Assembly: GCA_017450705.1 (NCBI GenBank)
Contig: JAFSTC010000045.1
Coordinates: 1-63,199 of the forward strand
Source: Lentisphaeria bacterium
GTDB taxonomy: Bacteria > Verrucomicrobiota > Lentisphaeria > Victivallales > Victivallaceae
Length of the DNA: 63,199 nucleotides
Reading direction: 5' to 3'
Positions 53,050-61,607 of the stretch are shown here, in pieces (within the stretch, counting starts at the first letter, position 1; each line of letters starts with the position of its first letter). A program made the translations under genes and the position numbers. Below the pieces are notes generated by a model. It was not told the DNA's origin, ran no database searches, and saw only the letters and a program-made list of their open reading frames with translations.

Positions 53050-53077
53050 TTGACTTTACGATTTGGCAAGGTACATT
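53050..53077 (+). promoter_or_regulatory. Promoter of the oxidoreductase-AraC operon
   Basis: TTGACT (53050-53055), a 16-nt spacer, TACATT (53072-53077), about 60 nt upstream of the first start codon. The same box pair and spacing occurs before the LacI gene at 60536. Confidence 0.5.
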
Positions 53078-53138
53078 AAGGACAAACGACGGGAAAAGTG
53101 CCGCCGTTCATCACATCACAAAAAGAGGAAAGACTCCC

Positions 53139-54251
53139 ATGAAAAGAATCAAAGTCGGGATCATCGGTCAGGGCCGGAGCGGAAGAAATATCCATCGCCA
53201 CCTTTTCGAATGCAGTCCCCTGCTTCAAGAGCGTTTCGACGTCATCGCCGTCGCCGATCCGATCAGCGAACGCACCGCACCGACCAATCCCGGCGCGGAC
53301 CCGGCCTGCCGCCGCTACGCCGATTACAAGGAGATCCTCAAGGACAAGGACGTGGAGCTGGTGGTCAACGCCTGCCGCAGCCACAAGCACGTGGACATCG
53401 CCATCGAGGCCATGCAGGCCGGTTACAACGTGGTCTGCGAAAAACCCCTGACCCGACACGTCTCCGAGGTCGACAGGCTCCTCAAAGTCAAGGATGAGAC
53501 CGGCCGTTTCTTCGCGGTTTTCCAGCAGGCGCGTTTCCGTCCGCTCTACCGCAAGATCTTCGAAGTGATCCACTCCGGCGTGCTGGGCCGGATCGCCATG
53601 GTCAAAGTGGCCTACAACGGCTTCGGCCGCCGCTGGGACTGGCAGACGATCCAGGATCTCTGCGCGGGCGAACTGCTCAACACCGCCCCCCACCCGCTGG
53701 ACCAGATGGTCGAACTCTGGGAGAGTTTCGGCGAGACCGATCCCGAGCGCATCTTCGCGAAACTGGCGTGCATCAACAACTACGGCGACGCGGAGGATTT
53801 CGTCAAGGTCATCCTCGAAGGCAAGGATCACCCCGTCATCGACCTCGAGGTCAGCAAGGAGTGTCTCTTCCCCACCTACCAGTATCAGGTGTTCGGCGAA
53901 AAAGGTTCCCTCGTCGGCAACGGCGAGACCGTCGAATGGAAGTATTACAACCCCGCCGAGGCCGGGAGCCACGAGGTGAGCATCGCCCCCATCGAGGACG
54001 CCGCCCGCCTGCCGATCTACTGCTCGGAGAAGCTCAATTTCTACAGCGAAAAGTGGACCTGTCCCCCCGAGGCCTCCGGCTTCGACGACTGGGGAACGAA
54101 ATATTATCTCAACATCTACGACGCCATCACCAAGGGGACGCCGATCGCGGTCAAACTGTCGCAGATCCGGCGGCAGATCGCCATCATCGAAGAGTGTCAC
54201 CGGCAGAACCCCCTGCCCAAATTCGTGAAGGTCCCCGAAGGAACGCTCTGA
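53139..54251 (+). CDS. Gfo/Idh/MocA-family oxidoreductase
   Basis: A 370-residue protein. The NAD(P)-binding Rossmann fold has GIIGQGRSGRNIH near the start and the family motif CEKPLT near 105-110, followed by the mixed beta-sheet domain. LNTAPHPLDQMVELW fits the catalytic region with its His. Such enzymes oxidise or epimerise sugars, inositols or glycosides. The substrate is unknown. ATG 53139 was preferred over an upstream in-frame start because AAGAGGAAAG precedes it. The AraC-type gene starts on the next base after its stop. Confidence 0.88.
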   Translation: MKRIKVGIIGQGRSGRNIHRHLFECSPLLQERFDVIAVADPISERTAPTNPGADPACRRYADYKEILKDKDVELVVNACRSHKHVDIAIEAMQAGYNVVCEKPLTRHVSEVDRLLKVKDETGRFFAVFQQARFRPLYRKIFEVIHSGVLGRIAMVKVAYNGFGRRWDWQTIQDLCAGELLNTAPHPLDQMVELWESFGETDPERIFAKLACINNYGDAEDFVKVILEGKDHPVIDLEVSKECLFPTYQYQVFGEKGSLVGNGETVEWKYYNPAEAGSHEVSIAPIEDAARLPIYCSEKLNFYSEKWTCPPEASGFDDWGTKYYLNIYDAITKGTPIAVKLSQIRRQIAIIEECHRQNPLPKFVKVPEGTL

Positions 54252-55046
54252 ATGAAGTTCTTCGACGATCTGGAGTTCGTCTGCAGCGGCGAAAGCACCG
54301 GCGTCTCAAGCGCGTACCGGGAGCATTATTTCGACGGCTACTGGGGACTCCAGTTCGTCCGCCGGGGAAAGATCTTCCTCAAAACGGGAGATTCCGAACC
54401 GGTTTCGGCCCAGGGGCCGGTGTGCTTCTTCACCGCCCCCGGGATCGCTTTTTCCTACGGAACGCCCGCCGGGGAGACCCGGGATCACCTTTTCGTCTGC
54501 TTCCGCGGCGAACGGGTGGAGCGGTACAAGGCGGGCGGCCTGATCCCCGAAACGGCCGGGCCCCGGTTTTACCCGGTCCCGGACGAACAGGCGGTCCTGC
54601 CCGTGTGGAAGTCGCTTCTCCACGCGCTGCGCCAGGGGCGGAAGACCTCCCATGCCGAAGCGGTCCTCCTGCTGGAAAAACTGCTTCTGGCGACGGCCGA
54701 CGCTTCCTCGGGACGCTCCCGGACCGCCGGTCGGGAAAAGGCTGCGGTCCTCGCCTCGCGGATCGCCAACGATCCCGGTCTCGACTGGGACCTCGACAAG
54801 GAAGCCCGGGCGGCCGGCGTCTCCTGCGTCCATTTCCGGCGTCTTTTTCGGGAGGCGACGGGGCGCGCGCCGTGGCAGTACGTCATCGAGTGCCGGATCC
54901 GTTACGCCACGCAGCTGCTCCTGGCCAGCGACAAACTGGTCAAGGAGGTGGCCGGCGAGTGCGGATTTGCCAGCCCGTTCCATTTCTCCCGCGAGTTCAA
55001 GAAAATCATGAAAAAATCTCCGGAGCGCTTCCGGAAAAGCATTTAA
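54252..55046 (+). CDS. AraC-family transcriptional regulator
   Basis: A 264-residue regulator. The N-terminal cupin-like sensor (about 25-120; WGLQFVRRGKIFLKTGDSE) is followed by two C-terminal helix-turn-helix motifs (about 165-262), namely DKEARAAGVSCVHFRRLFREATG and VKEVAGECGFASPFHFSREFKK. It probably senses a sugar and activates the surrounding oxidoreductase genes. It sits between two MocA-like genes in one operon. Confidence 0.92.
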   Translation: MKFFDDLEFVCSGESTGVSSAYREHYFDGYWGLQFVRRGKIFLKTGDSEPVSAQGPVCFFTAPGIAFSYGTPAGETRDHLFVCFRGERVERYKAGGLIPETAGPRFYPVPDEQAVLPVWKSLLHALRQGRKTSHAEAVLLLEKLLLATADASSGRSRTAGREKAAVLASRIANDPGLDWDLDKEARAAGVSCVHFRRLFREATGRAPWQYVIECRIRYATQLLLASDKLVKEVAGECGFASPFHFSREFKKIMKKSPERFRKSI

Positions 55047-55065
55047 CAACATAAGGAAAATCATC

Positions 55066-55962
55066 ATGGATCCCCTGAAGATCGCCGTCATCGGTCTCGA
55101 CACCAGCCACTCCGTCGCCCTGCCCAAGCTCATGCAGGACCCCGCGGAAAAAGACCGGGTCGAAGGACTCCGCGCCGTCACCTGTCTGCGCTTCCCCACC
55201 CCGTTCCAGAGCGAAAAGGGCCAGGATGACCGACAGGCATATCTGGAGAGCATCGGCGTCAAGGTCACCCGGGATTTCGACGAGGCCGTCGCCGACTGCG
55301 ACGCCATCATGCTGGAGATCAACGATCCGGCGTTCCATCTGGAGTATTTCGAAAAGTGCGCCGCGTTGGGCAAGCCGGTCTTCCTCGACAAGCCCTTCGC
55401 CGACACGCTGGAGAACACGGTCAAAATTTTGGATATCGCAAAAGAGAAGAACGTCCGTTTCTTCACGGCCTCCAGTCTCCGTTTCGACATCGACATCGTC
55501 GAGGGACTGCAGAAAGTGAATACGCCGAAGTCCGCGATGGTCTGGGGTCCCGTGGGCCGTGCCCCCGCCGGTTCCTCCATCGTCTGGTACGGCGTCCACG
55601 CCTTCGAGATCCTCAACCGGGTCATGGGCCGCGGCGCGGTCACCGTCTCCGGCACCGCCGATCTCAACGGCTACGTCTTCCACGTGATCTACGGCGACGG
55701 ACGCCGGGGCATCGTCGAGATCTCCCGCAACTGCTGGAGCTACGGGACCGCCTGCCGCGACGCGGAAGGCAAGGCCAGTCTCATCCAGGTCACGGGGCGG
55801 ATCCCCTTCTACAAGATGCTGGTCCAGGAGATCGTCAAGTTCTTCACCACCGGGGAACAGCCGGTGGATATCGCCGACTCCATCGAGATCATGGCCATGC
55901 TGTCCGCCGCGGACGCCTCCGTCAAAAACGGACAGTCCGCCCCCGTGTACACGCTCAAGTGA
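55066..55962 (+). CDS. Gfo/Idh/MocA-family oxidoreductase, divergent
   Basis: A 298-residue protein. The N-terminal Rossmann strand reads KIAVIGLDTSHS, so the usual GxGxxG loop is altered, and the family EKP motif appears as LDKPFAD. It is shorter than the first MocA-like protein of the operon. Either the cofactor binds in a modified way or the protein works on a different substrate. It lies 19 nt after the AraC-type gene. A hairpin terminator follows at 55996-56028. Confidence 0.82.
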   Translation: MDPLKIAVIGLDTSHSVALPKLMQDPAEKDRVEGLRAVTCLRFPTPFQSEKGQDDRQAYLESIGVKVTRDFDEAVADCDAIMLEINDPAFHLEYFEKCAALGKPVFLDKPFADTLENTVKILDIAKEKNVRFFTASSLRFDIDIVEGLQKVNTPKSAMVWGPVGRAPAGSSIVWYGVHAFEILNRVMGRGAVTVSGTADLNGYVFHVIYGDGRRGIVEISRNCWSYGTACRDAEGKASLIQVTGRIPFYKMLVQEIVKFFTTGEQPVDIADSIEIMAMLSAADASVKNGQSAPVYTLK

Positions 55963-55981
55963 TCTCCGGCAGAAAATCTGC

Positions 55982-56010
55982 TTGACAAAATTCCCGCAGT
56001 CCTGTATTTT
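55982..56010 (+). promoter_or_regulatory. Promoter of the large hydrolase-like gene
   Basis: TTGACA (55982-55987), a 17-nt spacer, TATTTT (56005-56010), about 50 nt upstream of the ATG at 56062. Its -10 box lies inside the loop of a terminator-like hairpin. Confidence 0.65.
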
Positions 56011-56028
56011 ATACGGGACTGCTTTTTT
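55996..56028 (+). terminator. Terminator of the MocA/AraC operon overlapping the next promoter
   Basis: Arms GCAGTCC (55996-56002) and GGACTGC (56016-56022) with a 13-nt loop, followed by six T (56023-56028). It lies about 35 nt past the stop of the upstream gene. Confidence 0.6.
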
Positions 56029-56061
56029 GCGTTCGAAACAACTTTTCTGACAGGAGAAAAT

Positions 56062-58194
56062 ATGCTGACAGCCAAAGATCTGCCCGTGGGGAATTTTCCG
56101 AAAGCCCTCGATTTCATCCACTTCCCGACGCGGCACCAGGCCGTGATCTTCCGCAACTGGAACGCCGTGCCCTTTTCGAGGATCGCGAAGGTCCTCGGAT
56201 GCCGGGAGGAAGATGTCGTTTCCTGCGGACGCGAAATGGGCCTCGTCCCCGATGAGCGCTTCACGAAAAAATGGGATCAGCGGGGATTTCTCACCACCAT
56301 CCGCCGCAACTGGCAGCTTCTTCCCTATCCGCAGCTGCTGGATCTGCTGGACTGGGACGCGGAAAAACTGCTGTTCTCTCTCAGGGAGGAGGATTTTCTC
56401 TACTACAAGCTGGGTCTGCTCAAGCCCGATTCTCCCGAAGTGAAGTTCCGTCCGCTCACCGCCGAAGAGAAGGAGAAGACGGCCGATCTCCGCCGCACCG
56501 TCGAAGCCTGCGGCATGGGTGAGGAGCTCGAACCCTGGCGTTTTCTGGCCAAACAGGGGCAGCTGCGTCCCATGTTCCCCCACAAGGGAGATTTCGGCAT
56601 CCGCATGGTCCACTCCTACTCGGCGCTGTTCGGCGACGCGCTGCTCAACCCCGAGTTGGATCCCTACCCCGAGACTCTGCTCTCGGATTATCAGGCCGCC
56701 GGCATCAACGCCGTCTGGATGCAGGGGACGCTCTACACCCTCATCCCGTGGCTGGGGACCGACGCCTACTCTTCCGGCGCGGAACGGCGCTGCGAATCTT
56801 TGAGAAAACTCACCGAAAAAGCGGCGAAATACGGCATCCGGCTCTTCCTCTACACCAACGAGCCCCGGAACATGCCGGGCAAGTTTTTCGACGAATACCG
56901 CCCGGAGTGGAAGGGCGAACCCGATGAAAGCGGGGAAAACTTCGCCATCTGCACCGAGGCCCCCGGCGTCCTCGACGCCCTGCGCGACGGCATGAGCGAA
57001 CTCTTCCGAAAAGTCCCGCTCCTCGGCGGCGTGCTGACCATCACCATGTCGGAGAACCTGACCCACTGCCACAGCCGCAATCCGGGCAAATGCGCCTGCC
57101 CCCGCTGCAAGGGCAAGGAGGTGTGGACCTTCCCCGTCTCCGTGCTCCACGCCGTCGAAGAGGGCGTGCACCGCGTTTCCCCGCAGGCCGACGTCATCGC
57201 GTGGACCTGGGCGTGGGATCCGGAGTGGATCGAAAAGGCGATCAAAGCCCTGCCCAAAAAAGTGAAGGTCATGTGCGTGAGCGAATCCCGCGTGCCCACC
57301 ATGGCCGGCGGCGTGGCCGGATTCGTCACCGACTACTCCATCTCCAAGGTCGGTCCCGGAGAAGTGGCGAAGAAGACCTGGCGTCTCGCCCGGGAGAACG
57401 GCCTCGACACCATGGCCAAGACCCAGCTCAACTGCACCTGGGAGGGCTCCTTCGTGCCCTATCTGCCGGTCTGCTCCCTCGTGGAGCGGCACCTCAACGG
57501 CCTGCGTCAGGAAAAGGTCGGCAACATCATGGCCGCGTGGACCCTCGGCGGTTTCCCCGGCGGCAACCTGCCGCTGGTGGACGCGACAAAGGAGGAGCTG
57601 GCGGCCAAGCGCTTCGGCAAGGACGCGGAAGCCGCGCTGAAGGCCCAGCAGTATTTCGCGGACGGTTTCAAAGAATTTCCCTTCCACAGGACGGACTTCC
57701 TCTACACCGGCCCGCAGAACTTCGGCCCCTCGGCGCTGTTCTACCCCGAGAAGACCGGCTACGAGGCGACCATGATCGGCTATCCCTACGACGACATGAC
57801 CTCGTGGACATGCCACGGCCACTACACGCCGGAGATCATGATCCGCCAGTTCGAGCTCCTCACCGACAGCTGGCGCAAGGGGCTGGCGGTCCTCGACGCG
57901 CTTGACGGCAACGACGACGTGAAGGATCTGACCGTCATCGCCCACGCCTGCTACTGCCATTTCAACAGCACCCTCAATCACCTGAAGTTCGTCTATCACC
58001 GCGACAGGGGAGAAAGGGAGAAGCTGCCGAAGATCCTCAAATCCGAAAGGGAAATGGCCCTGCGGCTCTTCGAGCTCCAGAAGCGGGACGACCGCATCGG
58101 CTTCGAGTCCAGCAACCACTACTTCTACTACCGCAACGAACTGATCGAGAAGGTGCTCTGCTGCGACGCCCTCCTCGAGTACTTTTCAAAATAA
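56062..58194 (+). CDS. Large cytoplasmic hydrolase-like protein of unknown family
   Basis: A 710-residue protein without signal peptide. Near residues 20-60 is a segment like a helix-turn-helix (RHQAVIFRNWNAVPFSRIAKVLGCREEDVV). From about 160 a TIM-barrel-like region follows, with strands such as GIRLFLYTNEPRN, GVLTITMSENLTHC, ADVIAWTWAWDP and NIMAAWTLGGFPGG, and a Cys/His cluster near 335-350 (CHSRNPGKCACPRC). The barrel and acidic residues suggest a glycoside hydrolase (GH20/84-like in general shape), but I do not recognise a family. It has its own promoter; dapB follows 12 nt after it. Confidence 0.7.
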   Translation: MLTAKDLPVGNFPKALDFIHFPTRHQAVIFRNWNAVPFSRIAKVLGCREEDVVSCGREMGLVPDERFTKKWDQRGFLTTIRRNWQLLPYPQLLDLLDWDAEKLLFSLREEDFLYYKLGLLKPDSPEVKFRPLTAEEKEKTADLRRTVEACGMGEELEPWRFLAKQGQLRPMFPHKGDFGIRMVHSYSALFGDALLNPELDPYPETLLSDYQAAGINAVWMQGTLYTLIPWLGTDAYSSGAERRCESLRKLTEKAAKYGIRLFLYTNEPRNMPGKFFDEYRPEWKGEPDESGENFAICTEAPGVLDALRDGMSELFRKVPLLGGVLTITMSENLTHCHSRNPGKCACPRCKGKEVWTFPVSVLHAVEEGVHRVSPQADVIAWTWAWDPEWIEKAIKALPKKVKVMCVSESRVPTMAGGVAGFVTDYSISKVGPGEVAKKTWRLARENGLDTMAKTQLNCTWEGSFVPYLPVCSLVERHLNGLRQEKVGNIMAAWTLGGFPGGNLPLVDATKEELAAKRFGKDAEAALKAQQYFADGFKEFPFHRTDFLYTGPQNFGPSALFYPEKTGYEATMIGYPYDDMTSWTCHGHYTPEIMIRQFELLTDSWRKGLAVLDALDGNDDVKDLTVIAHACYCHFNSTLNHLKFVYHRDRGEREKLPKILKSEREMALRLFELQKRDDRIGFESSNHYFYYRNELIEKVLCCDALLEYFSK

Positions 58195-58206
58195 GAGGAT
58201 CCAGTC

Positions 58207-59013
58207 ATGATAAAAACCGTCATCGTCGGAGCCGCCGGCCGCATGGGCCGGATGCTGGTCGCCAATGTCGCCGCGAACGATCGCTTCGAGCTGGCCGGGG
58301 CCATCGAGTATTCCGGCTCCCCCGTCCTGGGCAAGGATGCGGGGCTCATCGCGGGCGTGGACGCGCTCGGCGTCGCCATAACCGATGATCTTGCCGCCGT
58401 TCTCGCAAAGAAGCCCGACGTCATCATCGATTTCGCCACAGCCGGGGTCCGCGAAGCCGCCTCTGCCGCCGTGGCCGCCGGAGCGGCCGTCGTCATCGGA
58501 AGCACGATCCTGACCCAGGAGGACAGGGCCGAGTTCCGGCGTCTGGCCGACAACGGCGGCCGGATCGTCGTCGCCGGCAACATGAGCGTCGGCGTCAATC
58601 TGCTTTTCAAACTGGTCAAAGAGGCCGCGCTGATCCTCGGGACCGACGCGGATGTGGAGATCGTCGAGATGCACCACAACCTCAAAAAGGATGCCCCCTC
58701 CGGCACCGCCGCCCGTCTGGCCGAAGTGGTCTGCGAAGCGAGAGACTGGAGCTACGAGCAGGATGTCCGCCACGGAAGAGTGGGCGTGGTCGGGGAGCGG
58801 ACGAAGCACGAGATCGGCATGCATTCACTCCGGGGCGGCGACGTGGTCGGCGACCACACCGTCATCTTCGCTCTGAACGGGGAGCGGGTGGAGCTGACCC
58901 ACAAGGCCTCCAGCCGCAACACCTTCGCCCGGGGCGCCCTGAGAGCGGCCGAGTTCCTCGCCGGGGCCACGCCCGGTCTTTACGACATGCAGGACGTCCT
59001 CGGACTCAAGTAA
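58207..59013 (+). CDS. dapB: 4-hydroxy-tetrahydrodipicolinate reductase
   Basis: A 268-residue enzyme of lysine/diaminopimelate synthesis that reduces the dapA product with NAD(P)H. Motifs are VGAAGRMGRMLV at the start, the family loop VEMHHNLKKDAPSGTA with catalytic His and Lys, and RHGRVGVVGERTKHEIGMHSLRGGDVVGDH near the end. Length is normal. It is downstream of an unrelated hydrolase-like gene and four nt before the ATP-cone gene, with no other dap genes nearby. Confidence 0.97.
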   Translation: MIKTVIVGAAGRMGRMLVANVAANDRFELAGAIEYSGSPVLGKDAGLIAGVDALGVAITDDLAAVLAKKPDVIIDFATAGVREAASAAVAAGAAVVIGSTILTQEDRAEFRRLADNGGRIVVAGNMSVGVNLLFKLVKEAALILGTDADVEIVEMHHNLKKDAPSGTAARLAEVVCEARDWSYEQDVRHGRVGVVGERTKHEIGMHSLRGGDVVGDHTVIFALNGERVELTHKASSRNTFARGALRAAEFLAGATPGLYDMQDVLGLK

Positions 59014-59017
59014 AAAA

Positions 59018-59953
59018 ATGGTCAAAGCCATCACCCCCGTCCGTGTGGACGTCCTGAATTTCGACGGCACGCGGGAACCCTTCGACGCCACGGAACTGCA
59101 GACGCGGCTCATCGGCTGTTTTCTGGCCGCCGGGCGGGGCGACTCAAGTTTCATGGCCGAAGACATCGCGCTGGCCGTTGAGTATACGTTGAGCCACGTG
59201 GACCGTCCGGAGTCCGTCTTCGGACGGGGGGAGATCGACGCCGCCGTCATCCGGCTTCTGGAGGAGGCGGGGCTCCCCGATGTGGCAAAAATATTCCGCC
59301 GGGGCCAGCCGGAGACGCGGCTTCTCGTCAACGCATCGCGGGAAACGCTTTCCGCTCTGCTCAGGGGTCATTTGGCCTGTTCGGCGGAGCGTTTCGAGCG
59401 CGTGCTGGGGGAACTTCTCGCCGCGGCGGAAAAGCTGGGGATCAATGAGGCGTCACCTCACCTGTGGCTGGAACTGGCCCGGCATTTCGAGCGGGAGACG
59501 GAGGACGAGGAACCGCCCTGCCCCGAGCCGATGATCGAAAGGACGCTGACGAAAGACGAGATCCTCGGCCTGCTGCCGCCGGAGGCACTGACCCTCTACA
59601 AGGCGGGCGTCCTTCGGATCAACGGCATAACGATGCTTTTCCCCTGCATCCACTTCTATCTCTCGATGACGTGCTTTGCCGCCATGGAGTCGCTCAAACC
59701 CCCCGTGATCGAACTGCAGGTGGAGCCGCTTCTCTACAAACTGAGCGGCGTCCTCGAAAACGTCCGGACGATCCTGACGGAAAAACTGGGTGCGGAGGAG
59801 CCTCTGCCGTGCATCCTGTCGATCCCCGACATGCTGGACTTCATCGCGGAGTTCCTGGCCGTCACCGACGGCGCGGAAAAAACCGCGGCGGAACTGGGCT
59901 CCATCCTCTCCAGCCGCGTGGAAGGAGAGCTTTTCAAAATTTCCTTCAGCTGA
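59018..59953 (+). CDS. ATP-cone domain protein of unknown function
   Basis: A 311-residue protein. The first 95 or so residues fit an ATP-cone: VLNFDGTREPFDATELQTRL, then VEYTLSHVDRPESVFGRGEID and LEEAGLPDVAKIFRRG. ATP-cones bind ATP/dATP and control ribonucleotide reductases and NrdR. The other 215 residues are helical without a motif I recognise. There is no reductase domain or zinc finger. Its position four nt after dapB and converging on dut is compatible with a nucleotide-sensing role, but this is inference. Confidence 0.65.
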   Translation: MVKAITPVRVDVLNFDGTREPFDATELQTRLIGCFLAAGRGDSSFMAEDIALAVEYTLSHVDRPESVFGRGEIDAAVIRLLEEAGLPDVAKIFRRGQPETRLLVNASRETLSALLRGHLACSAERFERVLGELLAAAEKLGINEASPHLWLELARHFERETEDEEPPCPEPMIERTLTKDEILGLLPPEALTLYKAGVLRINGITMLFPCIHFYLSMTCFAAMESLKPPVIELQVEPLLYKLSGVLENVRTILTEKLGAEEPLPCILSIPDMLDFIAEFLAVTDGAEKTAAELGSILSSRVEGELFKISFS

Positions 59954-59965
59954 CAGGCGGGAAAA

Positions 59966-60403
59966 CTATTTTTTGCCTGTGCTGCCGAAGCCGCCCTCGC
60001 CCCGGTCCGAAGCGGAGAGTTCGTCCGCGGTCACCAGTTCGACCTCCGGCAGTTCGGCGATGACCATCTGGGCGATCCTGTCGCCCCTTGAAACGGTGAA
60101 ATCCTCCGTTCCTCCGTTGTACATGATGACCCCGATCTCGCCGCGGTACCCCGCGTCGACGGTCCCGGGGCTGTTGGTGAGCATGATATCGTGTTTCAGC
60201 GCCAGACCGCTCCGGGGGCGAACCTGGGCCTCGTACCCCGCGGGAAGCTCCATGAAGACCCCTGTCGGGATCAGAACGCTCCGCCGGGGGGGCAGCACCG
60301 CGTCCACCCGGGAGCGCAGATCGAAAGCCGCATCGTCTTCGTGCGCCTTTTTCGGGATCAGGTCCCCGCACCCGGCCAGCATGTTTATCTTTACCTGGAC
60401 CAT
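59966..60403 (-). CDS. dut: Deoxyuridine 5'-triphosphate nucleotidohydrolase
   Basis: A 145-residue trimeric dUTPase that hydrolyses dUTP to dUMP, keeping uracil out of DNA. All five motifs are visible: AAFDLRSR, RPRSGLALKH, NSPGTVDAGYRGEIGVIMYN, RGDRIAQMVI and the C-terminal RGEGGFGSTGKK. ATG 60403 has AGGAGAAGGAAG upstream. It converges with the ATP-cone gene with only 12 nt between the stops. Confidence 0.97.
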   Translation of the reverse strand: MVQVKINMLAGCGDLIPKKAHEDDAAFDLRSRVDAVLPPRRSVLIPTGVFMELPAGYEAQVRPRSGLALKHDIMLTNSPGTVDAGYRGEIGVIMYNGGTEDFTVSRGDRIAQMVIAELPEVELVTADELSASDRGEGGFGSTGKK

Positions 60404-60455
60404 AACTTCCTTCTCCTGTGATCCGCCCTGCCCTCGACGCGGCGGGCACGGGGAA

Positions 60456-60484
60456 AATATATACCGGGAAATGCGCAAATTCCA
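60456..60484 (-). promoter_or_regulatory. Promoter of dut
   Basis: Read on the minus strand: TGGAAT (60479-60484), a 17-nt spacer, TATATT (60456-60461), about 50 nt upstream of the dut start. The -35 box is weak. Confidence 0.45.
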
Positions 60485-60535
60485 GTCGGGCGTCGACGAA
60501 ATTCCCCGCGCCGCGCGAAAAATTTTCACCACGGC

Positions 60536-60563
60536 TTGACTTTGCGGAAACGTGTGCTACATT
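60536..60563 (+). promoter_or_regulatory. Promoter of the LacI-GH105 operon
   Basis: TTGACT (60536-60541), a 16-nt spacer, TACATT (60558-60563), about 60 nt upstream of the LacI-type start. Confidence 0.6.
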
Positions 60564-60578
60564 AAAAGCAAGTAGCAC
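60554..60578. promoter_or_regulatory. Putative operator of the LacI-type regulator
   Basis: Inverted repeat GTGCTAC (60554-60560) and GTAGCAC (60572-60578), centres 18 bp apart. It covers the -10 box and the expected transcription start, a position suited to autorepression. Confidence 0.5.
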
Positions 60579-60623
60579 GAGCAACCTAATCAAAAAAAAA
60601 TCCACTTCCGGGAGGATCGGGGC

Positions 60624-61607
60624 ATGGTCAGGTGTAAGGACATAGCGGCGATGGTCGGGGTCTCCCGGCAGGCCGTGACGGCCGTTCTCAACAACAGCCG
60701 CCCCAACTGCGTCTCGAAGGAGAAGCGCGCGGAGATTTTGCGCGTGGCCGCCGAGCACAACTACTGCCCGGACCACGCCGCCATCGCCCTGAAGACCGGG
60801 AAAAGCAATCTCATCGGCATCGTCATGCCCCCGTGGGACAACCCGTATATCGCCGAACTCTGCATGGGCATCCAGCGGTGCCTCGCATCCCATGGGTTCA
60901 CCCCCTTTTTCACCATCGACAATTACGAAAATCCCGTGCCGGGAAATCTCGAACAGCTGCTTTCGCTGCACGTGGCGGGCGTGATCACCGTCGCCGCGTC
61001 GATCCTGCCGGACGACATCGGCCTGCCCGTGGTGAGTTATTACTACGACGATCCCCGGTTCGACAGCGTCTGCCCGAATTTTCGGGAGGACTCCCGGCTG
61101 ATCATCGAACACCTGGCGGCCTGCGGACACACGAAGATCGGCTATCTGGGACAGCTCGAGGACAGCCGGGTCCCGCACCTGATCTCTGAGGCGGAGGACC
61201 GCAAACTGGAGTTCCCGGAACGCTGGCGCATCGACTGCAGGGATATGGATTACGCCGCTTTGTTCGACCGGCTTCTGGAGAGGAACGGCGCCAATGATCT
61301 GCCCACGGCCCTGATCGTCCACAACGACAACGCCGCATTGCAGGTGATGCGCCGGATCCGCGAACGGAACTTCCGCATTCCCGAAGACATCAGCATCATC
61401 GGACACGACGACATCTCCTATTGCGGGAACGCCCTGCCCGCGCTGACCAGCGTGAGTTTCGGCTCCCCCGACGCCAATGCCGAGGTCATGGTCGGCCTGC
61501 TGACGGAACAGATCGCCTCTTTGGGCCGGCCGCGGAAAAAAATTCTGCTCAACTCCCGGCTCATCCGGCGGGAAAGCGTACTGGATCTTGGGAGAAAAAA
61601 CACATGA
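60624..61607 (+). CDS. LacI-family transcriptional regulator
   Basis: A 327-residue regulator with an N-terminal LacI helix-turn-helix (CKDIAAMVGVSRQAVTAVLN, then a hinge helix region ending near 60) and a periplasmic-binding-protein-like sensor (SNLIGIVMPPWDNPYIAELC, VITVAAS, PTALIVHNDNAALQVMRRI, DISIIGHDDISYC). GGGAGG lies upstream of the ATG. Its stop overlaps the start of the GH105-like gene (ATGA), so the ligand is probably a product of that enzyme. Confidence 0.93.
   Translation: MVRCKDIAAMVGVSRQAVTAVLNNSRPNCVSKEKRAEILRVAAEHNYCPDHAAIALKTGKSNLIGIVMPPWDNPYIAELCMGIQRCLASHGFTPFFTIDNYENPVPGNLEQLLSLHVAGVITVAASILPDDIGLPVVSYYYDDPRFDSVCPNFREDSRLIIEHLAACGHTKIGYLGQLEDSRVPHLISEAEDRKLEFPERWRIDCRDMDYAALFDRLLERNGANDLPTALIVHNDNAALQVMRRIRERNFRIPEDISIIGHDDISYCGNALPALTSVSFGSPDANAEVMVGLLTEQIASLGRPRKKILLNSRLIRRESVLDLGRKNT

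Noticed and set aside
55006-58119. 1037-codon minus-strand frame over the hydrolase-like and MocA genes
   Set aside because: Antisense shadow; the plus-strand genes have promoters, ribosome sites and family motifs.
59966-60532. Longer dut frame starting at 60532
   Set aside because: The upstream 43 residues overlap the dut promoter and lack a ribosome site, while ATG 60403 has a strong one and matches family length.
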